A stretch of DNA of 64,000 nucleotides from Acetivibrio cellulolyticus CD2 (GTDB taxonomy: Bacteria > Bacillota > Clostridia > Acetivibrionales > Acetivibrionaceae): positions 337,964 to 401,963 of the forward strand of contig NZ_JH556653.1 in assembly GCF_000179595.2 (NCBI RefSeq), read 5' to 3'. A program made the translations under genes and the position numbers. A model generated the notes under the pieces. It had not been told where the DNA came from, ran no database searches, and saw nothing but the letters and a program-made list of their open reading frames with translations. Positions 1-10,300 of this stretch are shown here, piece after piece; the stretch's first letter is position 1; each line of letters starts with the position of its first letter.

Positions 1-628
1 TAGCCGTTTATGTAGAGTTGCTTGATTTCTTTGTTTGCAGAGGCTGAAGAAGGGCAAAAGGGCTATAAGCCATTTTATATACATCGACATCAGGCTTGTC
101 CTTGTAGAAAGCCTTGAGTTTTTTTATGATAGAATTTATGAACTTTGGGTTATTCTCAGTTACAAAGGTTTCAATACCTGAAGTATCATAAGCGATAGTG
201 GATGCAAGAGTAGTGTTAATTTCCTGGCAAATAGGTTCTGTAATATCTACAAGGTGGTTAAAGAAGTTTTCCAGGTAAATAACGAAATCTTGTTTGAACC
301 GTGTAAACTGAGAGTTATGAGGGACGTCTGGAAGGCCACAGAATTCACGGGCTTCATGGCATAAATTAAGAAAAATAATGAGTAGCGAAACTGTAGGAAT
401 GCCAAGAATTTTCTGCAGAACTAATGCTGAAAGCATTGAAGAGAGTGAATATTTACGGTCTCTCCCTAGAGTTTTGTGGTAAGACCAATAAAAATCCTGT
501 GGTATAAGCGAAGATAAATCAAGATGTTGTGAGAGTAGCTTAAGAAATTTTGGCTTATTATTTTGAAAAACATCTTTACATTCTTCGAATGTGTCAGCAA
601 AAGAAATTTGTTTATAAAGTTTTACCAT
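1..628 (-). pseudogene. IS transposase, N-terminal part, frame broken and cut by window edge
   Basis: Reads leftward from ATG 628 behind a GAGAAGGGG-type ribosome site and leaves the window at base 1. The 206-residue frame has the character of a DDE transposase N-terminal half of the IS1182 kind: a helical start, then a block with AYDTSGIETFVTENNPKF. The frame stops near base 8. However, the -1 frame from about base 54 continues with SSASANKEIKQLYINGY, which resembles the usual continuation of these transposases. The switch falls on CCCTTTT (bases 62-56 on the minus strand), which has the form X XXY YYZ, so either programmed -1 frameshifting or a one-base deletion is possible. The family assignment is from memory of the motif; the rest of the element is outside the window. 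Confidence 0.7.
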
Positions 629-629
629 T

Positions 630-700
630 TGTTTTCCCCTTCTCTTGTTTAAAATTGGATTAGATACCTATATTTTACTAGAAGCAGAGGGGGAAAACAA
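630..700. repeat. 11-bp inverted repeat beside the transposase start
   Basis: TTGTTTTCCCC at 630-640 is repeated inverted as GGGGAAAACAA at 690-700. The left arm contains the transposase Shine-Dalgarno site. It could be part of the insertion-sequence end or chance similarity between purine-rich sites; the true terminal repeat cannot be confirmed without the other end. Confidence 0.3.
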
Positions 701-788
701 TAAAAATATCAATTTGAAATGCAGTAAATTCAAGCGTTATAGCATTTCGCAAATAACTAAAATATTTATTACTTTAGGGGGATTGCAT

Positions 789-2513
789 ATGAAGCAATTA
801 AAACGAAGCTTTTTTATTATCTTATGTTCACTAATGGTTTTATCATTACTAAGCGGATGCAGTGAAAATTCCAAAAAGAAATCCATATCATATTTAAACA
901 GTATGACCAATACTGAAAAATCAAAAGTACTTGCAGAACCCACTGAGCTAGGTGATCACATTACACTTTTTGATGAAGAAATAGGCAGCACATATGAAAT
1001 TAATTTATTAAAAAGTTCATCCTATGATGCTTCTAAGAAAGCATCCTTTTATCTGGTACAAGGAACTACATTCAATGGAACACAACTTACAGCACTTAGA
1101 GATTATTTGAATTCCAATGCTTCGCAGACACTTCTGGCAATTATTAATACCAGTAAAGATAGCAAAGCAACTGCATCGGCGAACCGGGACTTTGTCAAAG
1201 ATGCAAAGGCATATCAAGCCTTTTTAACTGATAATATGCTTGGCTGGGTATGTGAAAATTATAAAATTGATACGGACAATATATGCTTTGCTGGATATGA
1301 AACCGCGGGATATTTTGCAGCCTATTTATTACATACCAGTAACAGTGTTGCAAACTACCTGATTGTTAACCCAAACCTAAACAAAAAAACCGACGAGTCA
1401 GACATATCTTCATTAGAGGCGGCCTTCTTCACCGGTGGAAACACCTCACTATCGGCTAATGTATGCATCTTCCGCTCAGAAGATGACCAAAAAACCTTAG
1501 CCTTCTCAAAAACAGACAAATGGATCAATTCTCTTACTGAACACAAATATCAAGGTCTTACTTTAAACAACAAGATCTTGGCCGGAGCGGGACATAATAT
1601 TATTGATTGTGAGGCCCTTATTCGCGGCATATGTTACTTTAGCAAGTTAGAATACAGTGATAAGGAAGCCGCTTGCGTTTCTGCCTCAAAGGCAATGACT
1701 AATACTGAAGTAAAAAGTATTACAGTCGGTAAGCTTTCGAAAGAACATGAATTTTATAATGAAGTGATTGGTATAGATCCAGGCACTGCAGAATATATCA
1801 ACGAAATTGTGATGTATGATGAAGAAATCAATGATAGCTTTGTAATTCACCTTTCCTTGCCGCCAAATTACGATGAAACCAAAAGTTATCCTCTTGTTCT
1901 CATGACAGATGGTGTATGGAGACTTAGCGATCATCCCGAGCTACGTAAGCTGATGAAATCCAACGAATTGGAAAATGTTATCCTGGCCAGTGTTGGTTAT
2001 CCAAATGGCTATGATTATCGTCTTATAAGAGAGCGGGATCTGCTTGAGAAACCGGATCTATATCTACAGTTTTTAATAGAAAATCTGATACCTTATTTAT
2101 ATAATAATTATCGTATAGATACTACCAGAACTACACTTACCGGTCATTCCTACGGCGGTTATTGGGGGTTATATGCATTATTCCATAGTGACACCATCGG
2201 TAAAAATACCTTTGCAAACTATTATATAGGGAGTCCCTCATTCCAAGCAAGTACAAATAATGCAGCTATAAACGATTTTGAAGATTGGTTCTATGAAAGA
2301 AAGCAGACATTAGCTTGCTCTGTTTATGCAACCGTAGGCGGTGATGAAGAAGCAGCTTTTATCAACTTAATCGAAACTAGCCTGAATGACATTAAAAAAC
2401 ACTCATATAAAGATTTTACTCTGAAATACGAGGTTATCAATGATTTTGACCACAATACAGTTTTTAAACCTTCGATAAAGAATGCACTTGAAATGTTTTA
2501 CAACTCAAAATAA
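789..2513 (+). CDS. Lipoprotein with two esterase-type alpha/beta-hydrolase domains, first one inactive
   Basis: A 574-residue secreted lipoprotein. Start ATG 789 is chosen because TTAGGGGG lies just upstream and the protein then begins with a signal peptide ending in a lipobox (LSLLSGC). The frame is open further upstream, but without signal or ribosome site. The C-terminal half matches the esterase D / enterochelin-esterase type: LVLMTDG strand, nucleophile elbow GHSYGG (Ser454) and a late DFDHN (His555). The N-terminal half is a diverged duplicate: YKIDTDNICFAGYETAG aligns with YRIDTTRTTLTGHSYGG, with Glu171 in the serine position, and GAGHN (His269) aligns with DFDHN. Only the second domain should be catalytic. 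Substrate is unknown; ester hydrolysis at the cell surface is inferred. A terminator follows the stop, so it is transcribed alone. Confidence 0.8.
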   Translation: MKQLKRSFFIILCSLMVLSLLSGCSENSKKKSISYLNSMTNTEKSKVLAEPTELGDHITLFDEEIGSTYEINLLKSSSYDASKKASFYLVQGTTFNGTQLTALRDYLNSNASQTLLAIINTSKDSKATASANRDFVKDAKAYQAFLTDNMLGWVCENYKIDTDNICFAGYETAGYFAAYLLHTSNSVANYLIVNPNLNKKTDESDISSLEAAFFTGGNTSLSANVCIFRSEDDQKTLAFSKTDKWINSLTEHKYQGLTLNNKILAGAGHNIIDCEALIRGICYFSKLEYSDKEAACVSASKAMTNTEVKSITVGKLSKEHEFYNEVIGIDPGTAEYINEIVMYDEEINDSFVIHLSLPPNYDETKSYPLVLMTDGVWRLSDHPELRKLMKSNELENVILASVGYPNGYDYRLIRERDLLEKPDLYLQFLIENLIPYLYNNYRIDTTRTTLTGHSYGGYWGLYALFHSDTIGKNTFANYYIGSPSFQASTNNAAINDFEDWFYERKQTLACSVYATVGGDEEAAFINLIETSLNDIKKHSYKDFTLKYEVINDFDHNTVFKPSIKNALEMFYNSK

Positions 2514-2540
2514 TCGTATAGGATGCTTTGTCATTAATTA

Positions 2541-2584
2541 AAAACGGAATTCCTCAGCTGTTTTTCGAGAAATTCCGTTTTTTC
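2541..2584 (+). terminator. Rho-independent terminator of the esterase gene
   Basis: Stem AAAACGGAATT (2541-2551) pairs with AATTCCGTTTT (2571-2581) around a 19-base loop and runs into a T tract. It begins 28 bases after the esterase stop codon. Confidence 0.85.
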
Positions 2585-2703
2585 ATTTTTGTTTTTTATT
2601 TCTGCCTTTTTTGAATGAATGTTTTATATTGTATTTAATTTCATTTATTAGTGTGACGTATGCCCCCGATTGAATTTTTGCAACCAACAGTTTAATTTAT
2701 CAA

Positions 2704-3414
2704 TCACTTATTTGAAAATAGAGGTTCACCAATAATAAGTTTGGTAATTGTATCACTTCCTATTAACCCAGTGCTAACACAAACTTTGTTAATCCCTGTT
2801 ATTTCCAAATTAAGTTCATATGTTTCACCTGGATTAATTGTAATAGTTTTAATGATTTCACCGCCAAAATTATTCTTTTCAAAATCTAATTTTATTGGGT
2901 TTTGTTTATTGTCATCTAAATATATGGATGCTTTTAAGTATTTGTATTTGCATCCAGGGTTAAAGCTACATGAACACGATATATAGGACACTGGTTCATC
3001 GTTTACTATACCCCATTTGTAAGTTTTACCAGGCGCTGTCAATAATTGTGCATCTTTTGTAAATATAGTTGCTAATCCTGTGGTGTACAATTTATCATTG
3101 GTTATGGGAACTGATTCTGACTTGCCACCTATATGCACTGTTTTAGTTGCATCTTCCCAGTCTATAGGTATATTGAGTGCTTCCCCTAGGCATCTTACAG
3201 GGAGATAGGTTCTACCATTATACATAATAGGCTTTATGTCTGAACCATCAGTTTCCTTTGGTGTAAAATCCGTTCCATTAAGCTTCATTTTAATAGTGCT
3301 GGATAATATAGCACTAATGTTAACATCAGCTGATTGAGCAAAAGCAAATGATGTTGCACCAATAATTGCACAAGTTATAAATCCAATAGTAAATCCTTTC
3401 ATTTGTTTAAACAT
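2704..3414 (-). CDS. Secreted copper-amine-oxidase-N ('stalk') domain protein
   Basis: 236 residues. Start ATG 3414 has AGAGGAAG eight bases upstream. Residues 1-26 form a signal peptide ending ATSFAFA. Residues about 45-95 carry the copper amine oxidase N-terminal-like domain (key stretch YNGRTYLPVRCLGEALN, then a VHIGG end). In clostridia this domain is a non-enzymatic surface module. The remaining ~140 residues look beta-rich and carry a local Cys cluster (SCSCSFNPGC); they may be an NPCBM-like sandwich as in the related gene at 31724-32461, but the match is weak. Monocistronic by position: the next gene downstream is convergent. Function unknown beyond being a cell-envelope protein. Confidence 0.75.
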   Translation of the reverse strand: MFKQMKGFTIGFITCAIIGATSFAFAQSADVNISAILSSTIKMKLNGTDFTPKETDGSDIKPIMYNGRTYLPVRCLGEALNIPIDWEDATKTVHIGGKSESVPITNDKLYTTGLATIFTKDAQLLTAPGKTYKWGIVNDEPVSYISCSCSFNPGCKYKYLKASIYLDDNKQNPIKLDFEKNNFGGEIIKTITINPGETYELNLEITGINKVCVSTGLIGSDTITKLIIGEPLFSNK

Positions 3415-3572
3415 AATGATCTTCCTCTCTTTTTTTAATTTGACTATTTAATTTGACTATCAGTATAATAATATAATTTATTATTCAATGATTAATGTAA
3501 TCACTTGCACTTGAACTTCCATACTAAATATGGGATGCTCAATTTAATCCGGCAATACTTTCGATATAAAGT

Positions 3573-4205
3573 CTATAGACCATGCCTCGCTCCCCATACA
3601 GCCATCTCCCTTGTGTTCCTGACTCCAACTTTCTCATTGAGTTTCACCATAAGCTGCCTTACATAACAGTCACTATAGTTCATTTCCTTTGCAATGTCAT
3701 TAAGCTTTATTCCCCTTACTACATAACCTATTATCCTTAAGTCCTGATCTGAAAGCCCTTTCAAATCCTCCTTATTATCCTCCTCACTCTTTATGCTCAC
3801 AACTCCCGTTTTATAATCCAGCTTTCCGCTCCAGACATCAAAACCATTTGTTACATTTTTTATTATTGAGATAAAAAACTCAGTTTCCGTATCCTTATCT
3901 ACGTAGCCATTGCAATTGTATTCCATAGCCTTTTGCAAATAATCCTGCTCAAAATGTGATGATGAAATGATAACCTTTATATTTTTGTTGATTTCCTTTA
4001 TCCTCTTAGCTGCCTCAAGCCCATCCATTTCAGGCATCCTTATATCCATAAGAACTATATCGGGGCTATGTTTAATTGATAATTGTACAGCTTCCGTTCC
4101 AGTCGAAGCCATTCCAATAATTTCTATATCATCAGAATTGCTCAGTTCCCTTTTTATGCCTTCTCTTATCAACGGATTATCATCTGCAATAACTAACTTT
4201 ATCAA
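3573..4205 (-). CDS. NarL/LuxR-family response regulator
   Basis: 210 residues: receiver domain 1-120 with acidic pair Asp8/Asp9, phospho-acceptor Asp54 in VLMDIRMPEMDG, Ser81 and Lys104, followed by a LuxR-type helix-turn-helix at about 148-205 (LSDQDLRIIGYVVRG ... IAKEMNYSDCYVRQL). It is a DNA-binding output protein for a sensor kinase. The likely partner is the HisKA_3 kinase at 17146-18825, as both genes carry the same upstream element and no other kinase is in the window. They are separated by the 12.4-kb surface-protein gene, an unusual split arrangement. It is transcribed from its own promoter, 93-140 bases upstream of the start codon. Confidence 0.9.
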   Translation of the reverse strand: MIKLVIADDNPLIREGIKRELSNSDDIEIIGMASTGTEAVQLSIKHSPDIVLMDIRMPEMDGLEAAKRIKEINKNIKVIISSSHFEQDYLQKAMEYNCNGYVDKDTETEFFISIIKNVTNGFDVWSGKLDYKTGVVSIKSEEDNKEDLKGLSDQDLRIIGYVVRGIKLNDIAKEMNYSDCYVRQLMVKLNEKVGVRNTREMAVWGARHGL

Positions 4206-4297
4206 ATAAAACCACCTCTTATACTACTAATAAAAATTATCCACAAATATTTGCTCTGCAATGATTGGTCAAGATATTTCCTTAATAATTAAATAAT

Positions 4298-4346
4298 ATT
4301 ATAAATAACATGAAATTAAAAGTCACATTTGTTAGAATATTTCATT
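4298..4346 (-). promoter_or_regulatory. Promoter with 28-bp element shared with the kinase gene
   Basis: On the minus strand TATAAT (4303-4298) lies 17 bases after GTGACT (4326-4321). The block 4319-4346 is identical over 28 bases to 18882-18909 upstream of the kinase, and the core TTCTAACAAATGTGACT recurs with one change at 16989-16973 upstream of the giant gene. The conserved part covers the -35 region and upstream of it, where an activator would bind. Confidence 0.75.
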
Positions 4347-4370
4347 GTCATTTACTAGCCACTGTTATTT

Positions 4371-7300
4371 TTACTCCTGGGTTGCAATTGCAATATCTCT
4401 AAACGCCCAATGCTTATTGTCCACATCTTTAAATCTGATTTCAGGAGTACCTTTCATCTGTAATCCCAATGCCCTATTTATAAGTGCTGTACACTCAGAA
4501 CGCTTGATTTTGTTGTTCGGTTTGAAAGTTTTGTCCGAATACCCCTTTATAAAGCCCTTTGAAGTCAGCATATTTATATAGCGCTCAGCCCAGTGCCCTT
4601 TTGTGTCTGTCAATTCATTTAAATAATCAGCATTTTCGCTATAATTAAGATATTTACAAATAACCACCGCCAGCTCTGCTCGTGATATATAATTGTCTGG
4701 CTTGAAACTATTATCCTCATAACCCTTAAAATAGCCCTTTTCAGATACATATTTTATTGCCCATGCAGCCCAATGCTTATTGTCTACATCATTAAAAGGC
4801 ATATCCTCAGATTCAGTTTTTTCAGCCAAGTCTAAATTGGCAAGTATTGTAGCCATTTCAGCTCTTGTAATATTCTTGTCAGGTCGGAAAGAATTGTCTT
4901 CATATCCTTTCATATAGCCTTTTTGTCTTTCACCACTTCCAGGTATATCAGTTTCCGGTGTTTCGGTTGTTTCTTGTGTTGGTGTTGGTGTCGTATCAGG
5001 TACCTGTGTCGGTGTTACTTGTTGCACTGTATCAGATCCTCCACTGCTATTAGAATTACCAGAACCTGAAGAATTTGAACCCGTAGAACCATTACCTCCA
5101 TTTCCAGGTGTTTCCCCCGGTGTAATGGGTGTCGGTTCAGGTTCCAGTGTGACTGTCTCAGTCCCATCTGCAAATCCAATAGGTCTGACAACTGTAAAAT
5201 CACTGTTATTTTTATAATCGTATTCTGCCTGATCAACAACTACTTTAGCATACAACCTGACTCTTTCTTTCACTTGCTCATCTGTCACTTCAAACTCAAC
5301 AACAGTTTTCTTTGCAAGTGAAGGATAGATCTTCTTAATTTCCTTAGTTGCAATTAAATTTTTAAACTCCTTATCAGTATAAAGTTCTATCTTTGCACTA
5401 TCAAAAACCGTAAAACCAAAGTTAGTAACATCAATATATGCATACCCACGATTTTTTTCATAAAGCTCATTGAAAATTCTTGTAATTGCAACATCTGCAA
5501 ATGCAAGATTCTGACAGGAGATATTGTTTGATATATCACTGTCATCCGCAGCCTCCACCTCTGCTTTAAGCTTCAGTTCAGTACAATCAGTTGAAGTCTG
5601 GCACTCAAACATAACTGTCTTTCTGCTTCCGGGGCTCATACTATTGTTTATTGTTTCTTTGCCTATCAATTTTTCGCCATCGTACAGAGCAACACTAATG
5701 TTCTTAGCTGTTAAATCTCCAACATTTTCAACAGTTACATAGACGTTTGATTTCCCCCCTGGAACAAGCGCCTCATCTTCAACAAGGATTCCATCAACAG
5801 GAATTGCCACATCTATTTTTCTTACATAGCTAGTTGAAGTCAATAAAGTCCCATCGTATCGATAACCCAAATCGCCTTCTTCCTTTTTATAAACCGACTT
5901 ATTATATACAGTCAGCACTTCATTCCCATTTCCTGCAACAGTTATATTTCTTGGAATTTCCATTGAATTGTGCTTCAACTCCATTCCCTGTGTCCATGTA
6001 GAGCTCTCATCATCATAGGTACTTATAAACAACCTCTGTTCTCCTGCTGAGGCATTTGTCCACGCTAGTGCAATTCCCTCATCGGTATTTGTTGCTTGCA
6101 GTTCCTGAATTCCAGAAGCTCTATCGGAATTAACCACTATATCAATATTGTCTGACTCAATTTCAGCTTTGTATATCACGCTGTTGTTTTGGAAAAACAC
6201 CACCGGTTTACCATTTTCCACAGCTAGTGAAGGATGAGTATCATTGTAAATGTTATCTAATACACCTCTGGGTTTTGACCATTTCTCTCCATCAAAGATG
6301 CTTGAATAAAGCTTAAACTGTCCATCCTGCGAATAGGCATCTGTTGTATAAACGAAATATGCCTTACCGTTATACATAAGCAAATCACTTTTGTTGACAT
6401 TTTGTACATTCGTAATAAAAGCTTTTGGCTCTGTCCACGCCGATCCATTATTGTAAACAAAATAGATATCATCCGGGTTTTCTTTTGTACCAGAATCTAA
6501 CTTACCATAGTTGTTAACCCATGTAGCAACTGTCTTTCCATTTTCTGTAGCTATCTGCGGTAATTTATTCAAGCCTTCCGTTTCCGGGGATGCTTCTATT
6601 TTCCAAATCGCTTTCTCTTGGTCAAAATTCGCTATCCTGAGTTTCATTTTGGAGAGAATATTTTTAGAAATATAGTCTGCCGTTACCTTAGATAAATCTC
6701 CTATTTTTTCGTCCATATCAAGCCATACCGCATAGGTATTTTTTGAATCTGCTGAAATACTAGGGAAAGCATCTGCCGTACCATCATTTTCTAATTGTTC
6801 AGGTTCAGACCATTTTCCCTCTTCGTAAAATGAATAATACAATGCAGTACGGTTATTATCGCTTCTCTCCTTGTCATCACCAACAAAAACCATTAAAAAG
6901 TCTTCATCCTTATCCTTAATCTCGCTAATTTTTGCATGGGATTGGGGGTATGCATACTGCATTATTTCTTCCTCCCCTATCCACTTCTGTTTTTCAAGAT
7001 AATCCCTAGGAGATGTCTCAAATAACTTTTCTTCAGATGTAGTACTATTAGCTACAGGTGCAGAGAATGCTTCCCTCTTTGCCGACCTTTTCTCCGGACT
7101 CTTCTCAGGACTTTTCATAGCATGAGCGTTATTCCCTACATTTTGCGCCTGCTTTGCCTCTGGATCGTATACAACCCATTCTTCTCTTCCAATTTCTTGT
7201 TCAAAAGATACAAACCAAACAAGAGTTTCTTTAAATCCAATAGCCAGGCTCAATACTGTTTTTCCTGATGGAATCGTTATGTTAAGTCCTCCCTGAGCCC

Positions 7301-10300
7301 AAAACTCGCCGCCCAAAAGACCATACGTAACTTCCAAACCAATAGCAGCTCTTAAAGTAACTTCAATTATGCAATAAAAATCAAACATTAAATCTTGAAC
7401 ACTATCAAAACTTCCTATATCGTCTATACCTACATTTACAAAGAAAGTAACTTTTCCGTTTATCTCAAGAGAAACATATCCAGATAACAACAATCCTCCA
7501 AAGGTTGCATCTATAGGAACGTTGTATTTGAATTCAAGTGTTATTATTTTTACCTCTATCTCTGTAGCAATTTGAATTTGATACTTTTCAATTTCCCAAT
7601 TCAGTGTGCTATCGTTGTATACACAAATAAGGGTAAAAGTCACTTCGCCCTCAGTTGAAATACCCATTCCAGCAGCCGCACTGAATGGTTCTGGCACGTC
7701 AAATTCTGCCAAACTTCCACTTAATCCAGAACTTCCGGACGCTTTCGATGTAAAAATAGCCTTTCCATTCGAGAAATCATATTTTACATCAAGATCAAAA
7801 TCAAATTTTGGAATATCTATCCCTAAAGACTTTATCGGACCACTATCAGAAGGCATATCAATATCTGGTACACCCTCCCCTGTTGCAAACTTAAGAGCAC
7901 CATCAATTCCATTAGGATCGTACTCACCACCAGCATTTTCAAAAGCTGTTTCCAACTCGTTTAACCATGAAACCGCATTTAAAAACGGAAACTCTTTTGC
8001 CATAACTATTTTTGCATCTACATAATCCGATGTTGTTGTTCCATATGTACCAACAGCCTCAACTGCAAATTGGATTCTATCTCCTTGAGCCATTTTGCTT
8101 CGAATGTCCTTCACTTCAATATAATCTGTCTCATTTTCTCCCGTATACTTCGTTATTCCATACCTGTCAACTATCTTATACAAGTACTTTGAAACTTCAC
8201 CTGCCCCCTTTAAGTCTACAGAAACCGAGAAAGACAATGATCCAAACGGAAGATTTAGCGGCAGTATAGAACAGGATGGATTAGAGCTATCGGAAATATA
8301 AGATGTTACCCTTGTGACTTCAGGCATCCTCTCTAATTCTACTTTAAAATATCTTCCATCATACATTTCACCCTCTACGGTTTTCTTTGGAAATCCTTTC
8401 GCTTCAACCGTTATTGTATCATCTTCGAATAAAATATCTTTAAACTCAAATCTTCCATATTCATTGGTCTTTGTCTTATTCTCACCATAAGTCACATCTG
8501 CATCCATTATAACCTTGTTAATGTCCTTGTCTGTTACCTCACCGGATATCGTCCCAAAGCTGTCCTCAGGCAATAAATTCTGATCAATAATTCTAACTCT
8601 CTGACGAGAACCGATCACGAGAGGGTCAGAAGATGATACGTTGATGGTGAAGTAGCTTATTCCATCTTCTTCAACCAAAACATCATCAATACTGTAACCA
8701 CTAAGAATATATATACCTTTGTCATCCGTTTTTACAGTATTTGTAGTATCTTTAATTCCATCTTTTATTATCAATTCACTCTCTTCATGTATAATATTAT
8801 CTTTAGAAATACCTCTGCCCGTAACAATCATTAAATCCGGCATCTTATCGTTTTTCTTAGATCTGTATTTTATAAGAGTGATTTGGCTTTCAATACTGCC
8901 TACACCTTCTTTCAATACATAAATCTGAGTTTTTAGTCTGCCGAAAGTTCCGTAATCAACCATTCTGGTTTCTATAGGCATTTCCAAACCACCTAGTGCC
9001 GTGGATGCCAGTTCCTTCAAAAACAATGTGTTATCTGCATATAAACCATAAAGCTCTGGATCAAGTGTATATTCCTTCCACAATATTTCGCCAGGTAAAA
9101 GTGACGAATATGAAGTTTTAACCAAAGACATATCAGCTCTTGTTTTATAGCTTCTTATAAAGGTTGAATCTCCCATATTTATATTTGGCAAATATATTGC
9201 AGAGCTTTTTTCATTTACAAAACCAACTCTGTAAAGCAAATCTACATTCCCATTCTTCATTTTTTCAACTTCAACTATGAGCTTAAGCCCGGAACTGTTA
9301 TTGACCACTATCGGGTTATTTGAAGTAAAAGTTGCCTTTACCGGCTCGTTAAAACTCTCCAGCATACCGTTAAAATCAGCTGATATATTGTAATTACCCG
9401 GTGCATCACCACGAATTATCCAATTTAAAGTTCTGCTTTCTTTTGCAGCAATAGTCCCAATTGATACACTTTGTTCATCATCACTTGCAATAGAGACACC
9501 CTCTGGTAAATTCAAGGTTGCAACACAGTCCTCCAAATCATATGACCCTTCAGTATTTATTAAGTGAAGTTTTACATCAAAAAACTCTTTTAACCAGGTA
9601 ACTCTTCCAGGTATATCTATCAGTAGTATAAAGGGTTCTCCTGTAGAACTGTTCTTGTAAATAATTGGTGTAATCTCTCTGCCACCAATCGATTCTCCGC
9701 CCAAACCACTTCCTCCGATTTCAACACTGCTTGAATATGAACCTCCAGAATAACCCGAAACAGTATATGGTTTGCTGTTATAGTTAAGATTAATCTCATA
9801 TCTGAAAACATTCTGATTACCAGGTGCATACACATCTATACCAGCTGCTTTAATTTCATCAAAAGACAATTTGGTTGTCTTAATATCACCTACAACAATT
9901 TTTGTCTCTTCAAGAACAAAGTCCAGATTGCTTACTTCGTTTTCAGCCAGCAATATATCCTGTTGCTTTGGAGAATAACCTTCCTGATAAGCACCTATGT
10001 CATAAATGCCAGGCTCTAGCTTAAGGGTAAGCATACCGTTAATATCTGTTGAGACCTTAAACTGATCCTCAGTATTCAGATTAACATAGATATTGGCATA
10101 AGGAATATTTTTCCCGAAATTGTCCCTTACAGTTATGTTTAAAATACCAGAATTGTCCTTTTTTAGTATTGTTATTGACTTTTCTATTGAATTTTTGTTC
10201 CCGGAACTATCCTCAACTGAAAGGACAACTTTATATTCGCCTTCGGCCGTATATATATGACTTACTTTTGCACCTTCTTGCAAAGTACCGTCTCCAAAAT

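Noticed and set aside
645-788. N-terminal 48-residue extension of the esterase lipoprotein
   Set aside because: No ribosome site, and the extension would hide a clear lipoprotein signal peptide that starts at 789.
7606-8025. 139-codon plus-strand frame
   Set aside because: Antisense to the giant surface-protein gene in a Pro/Ser-rich shadow frame without start signal.
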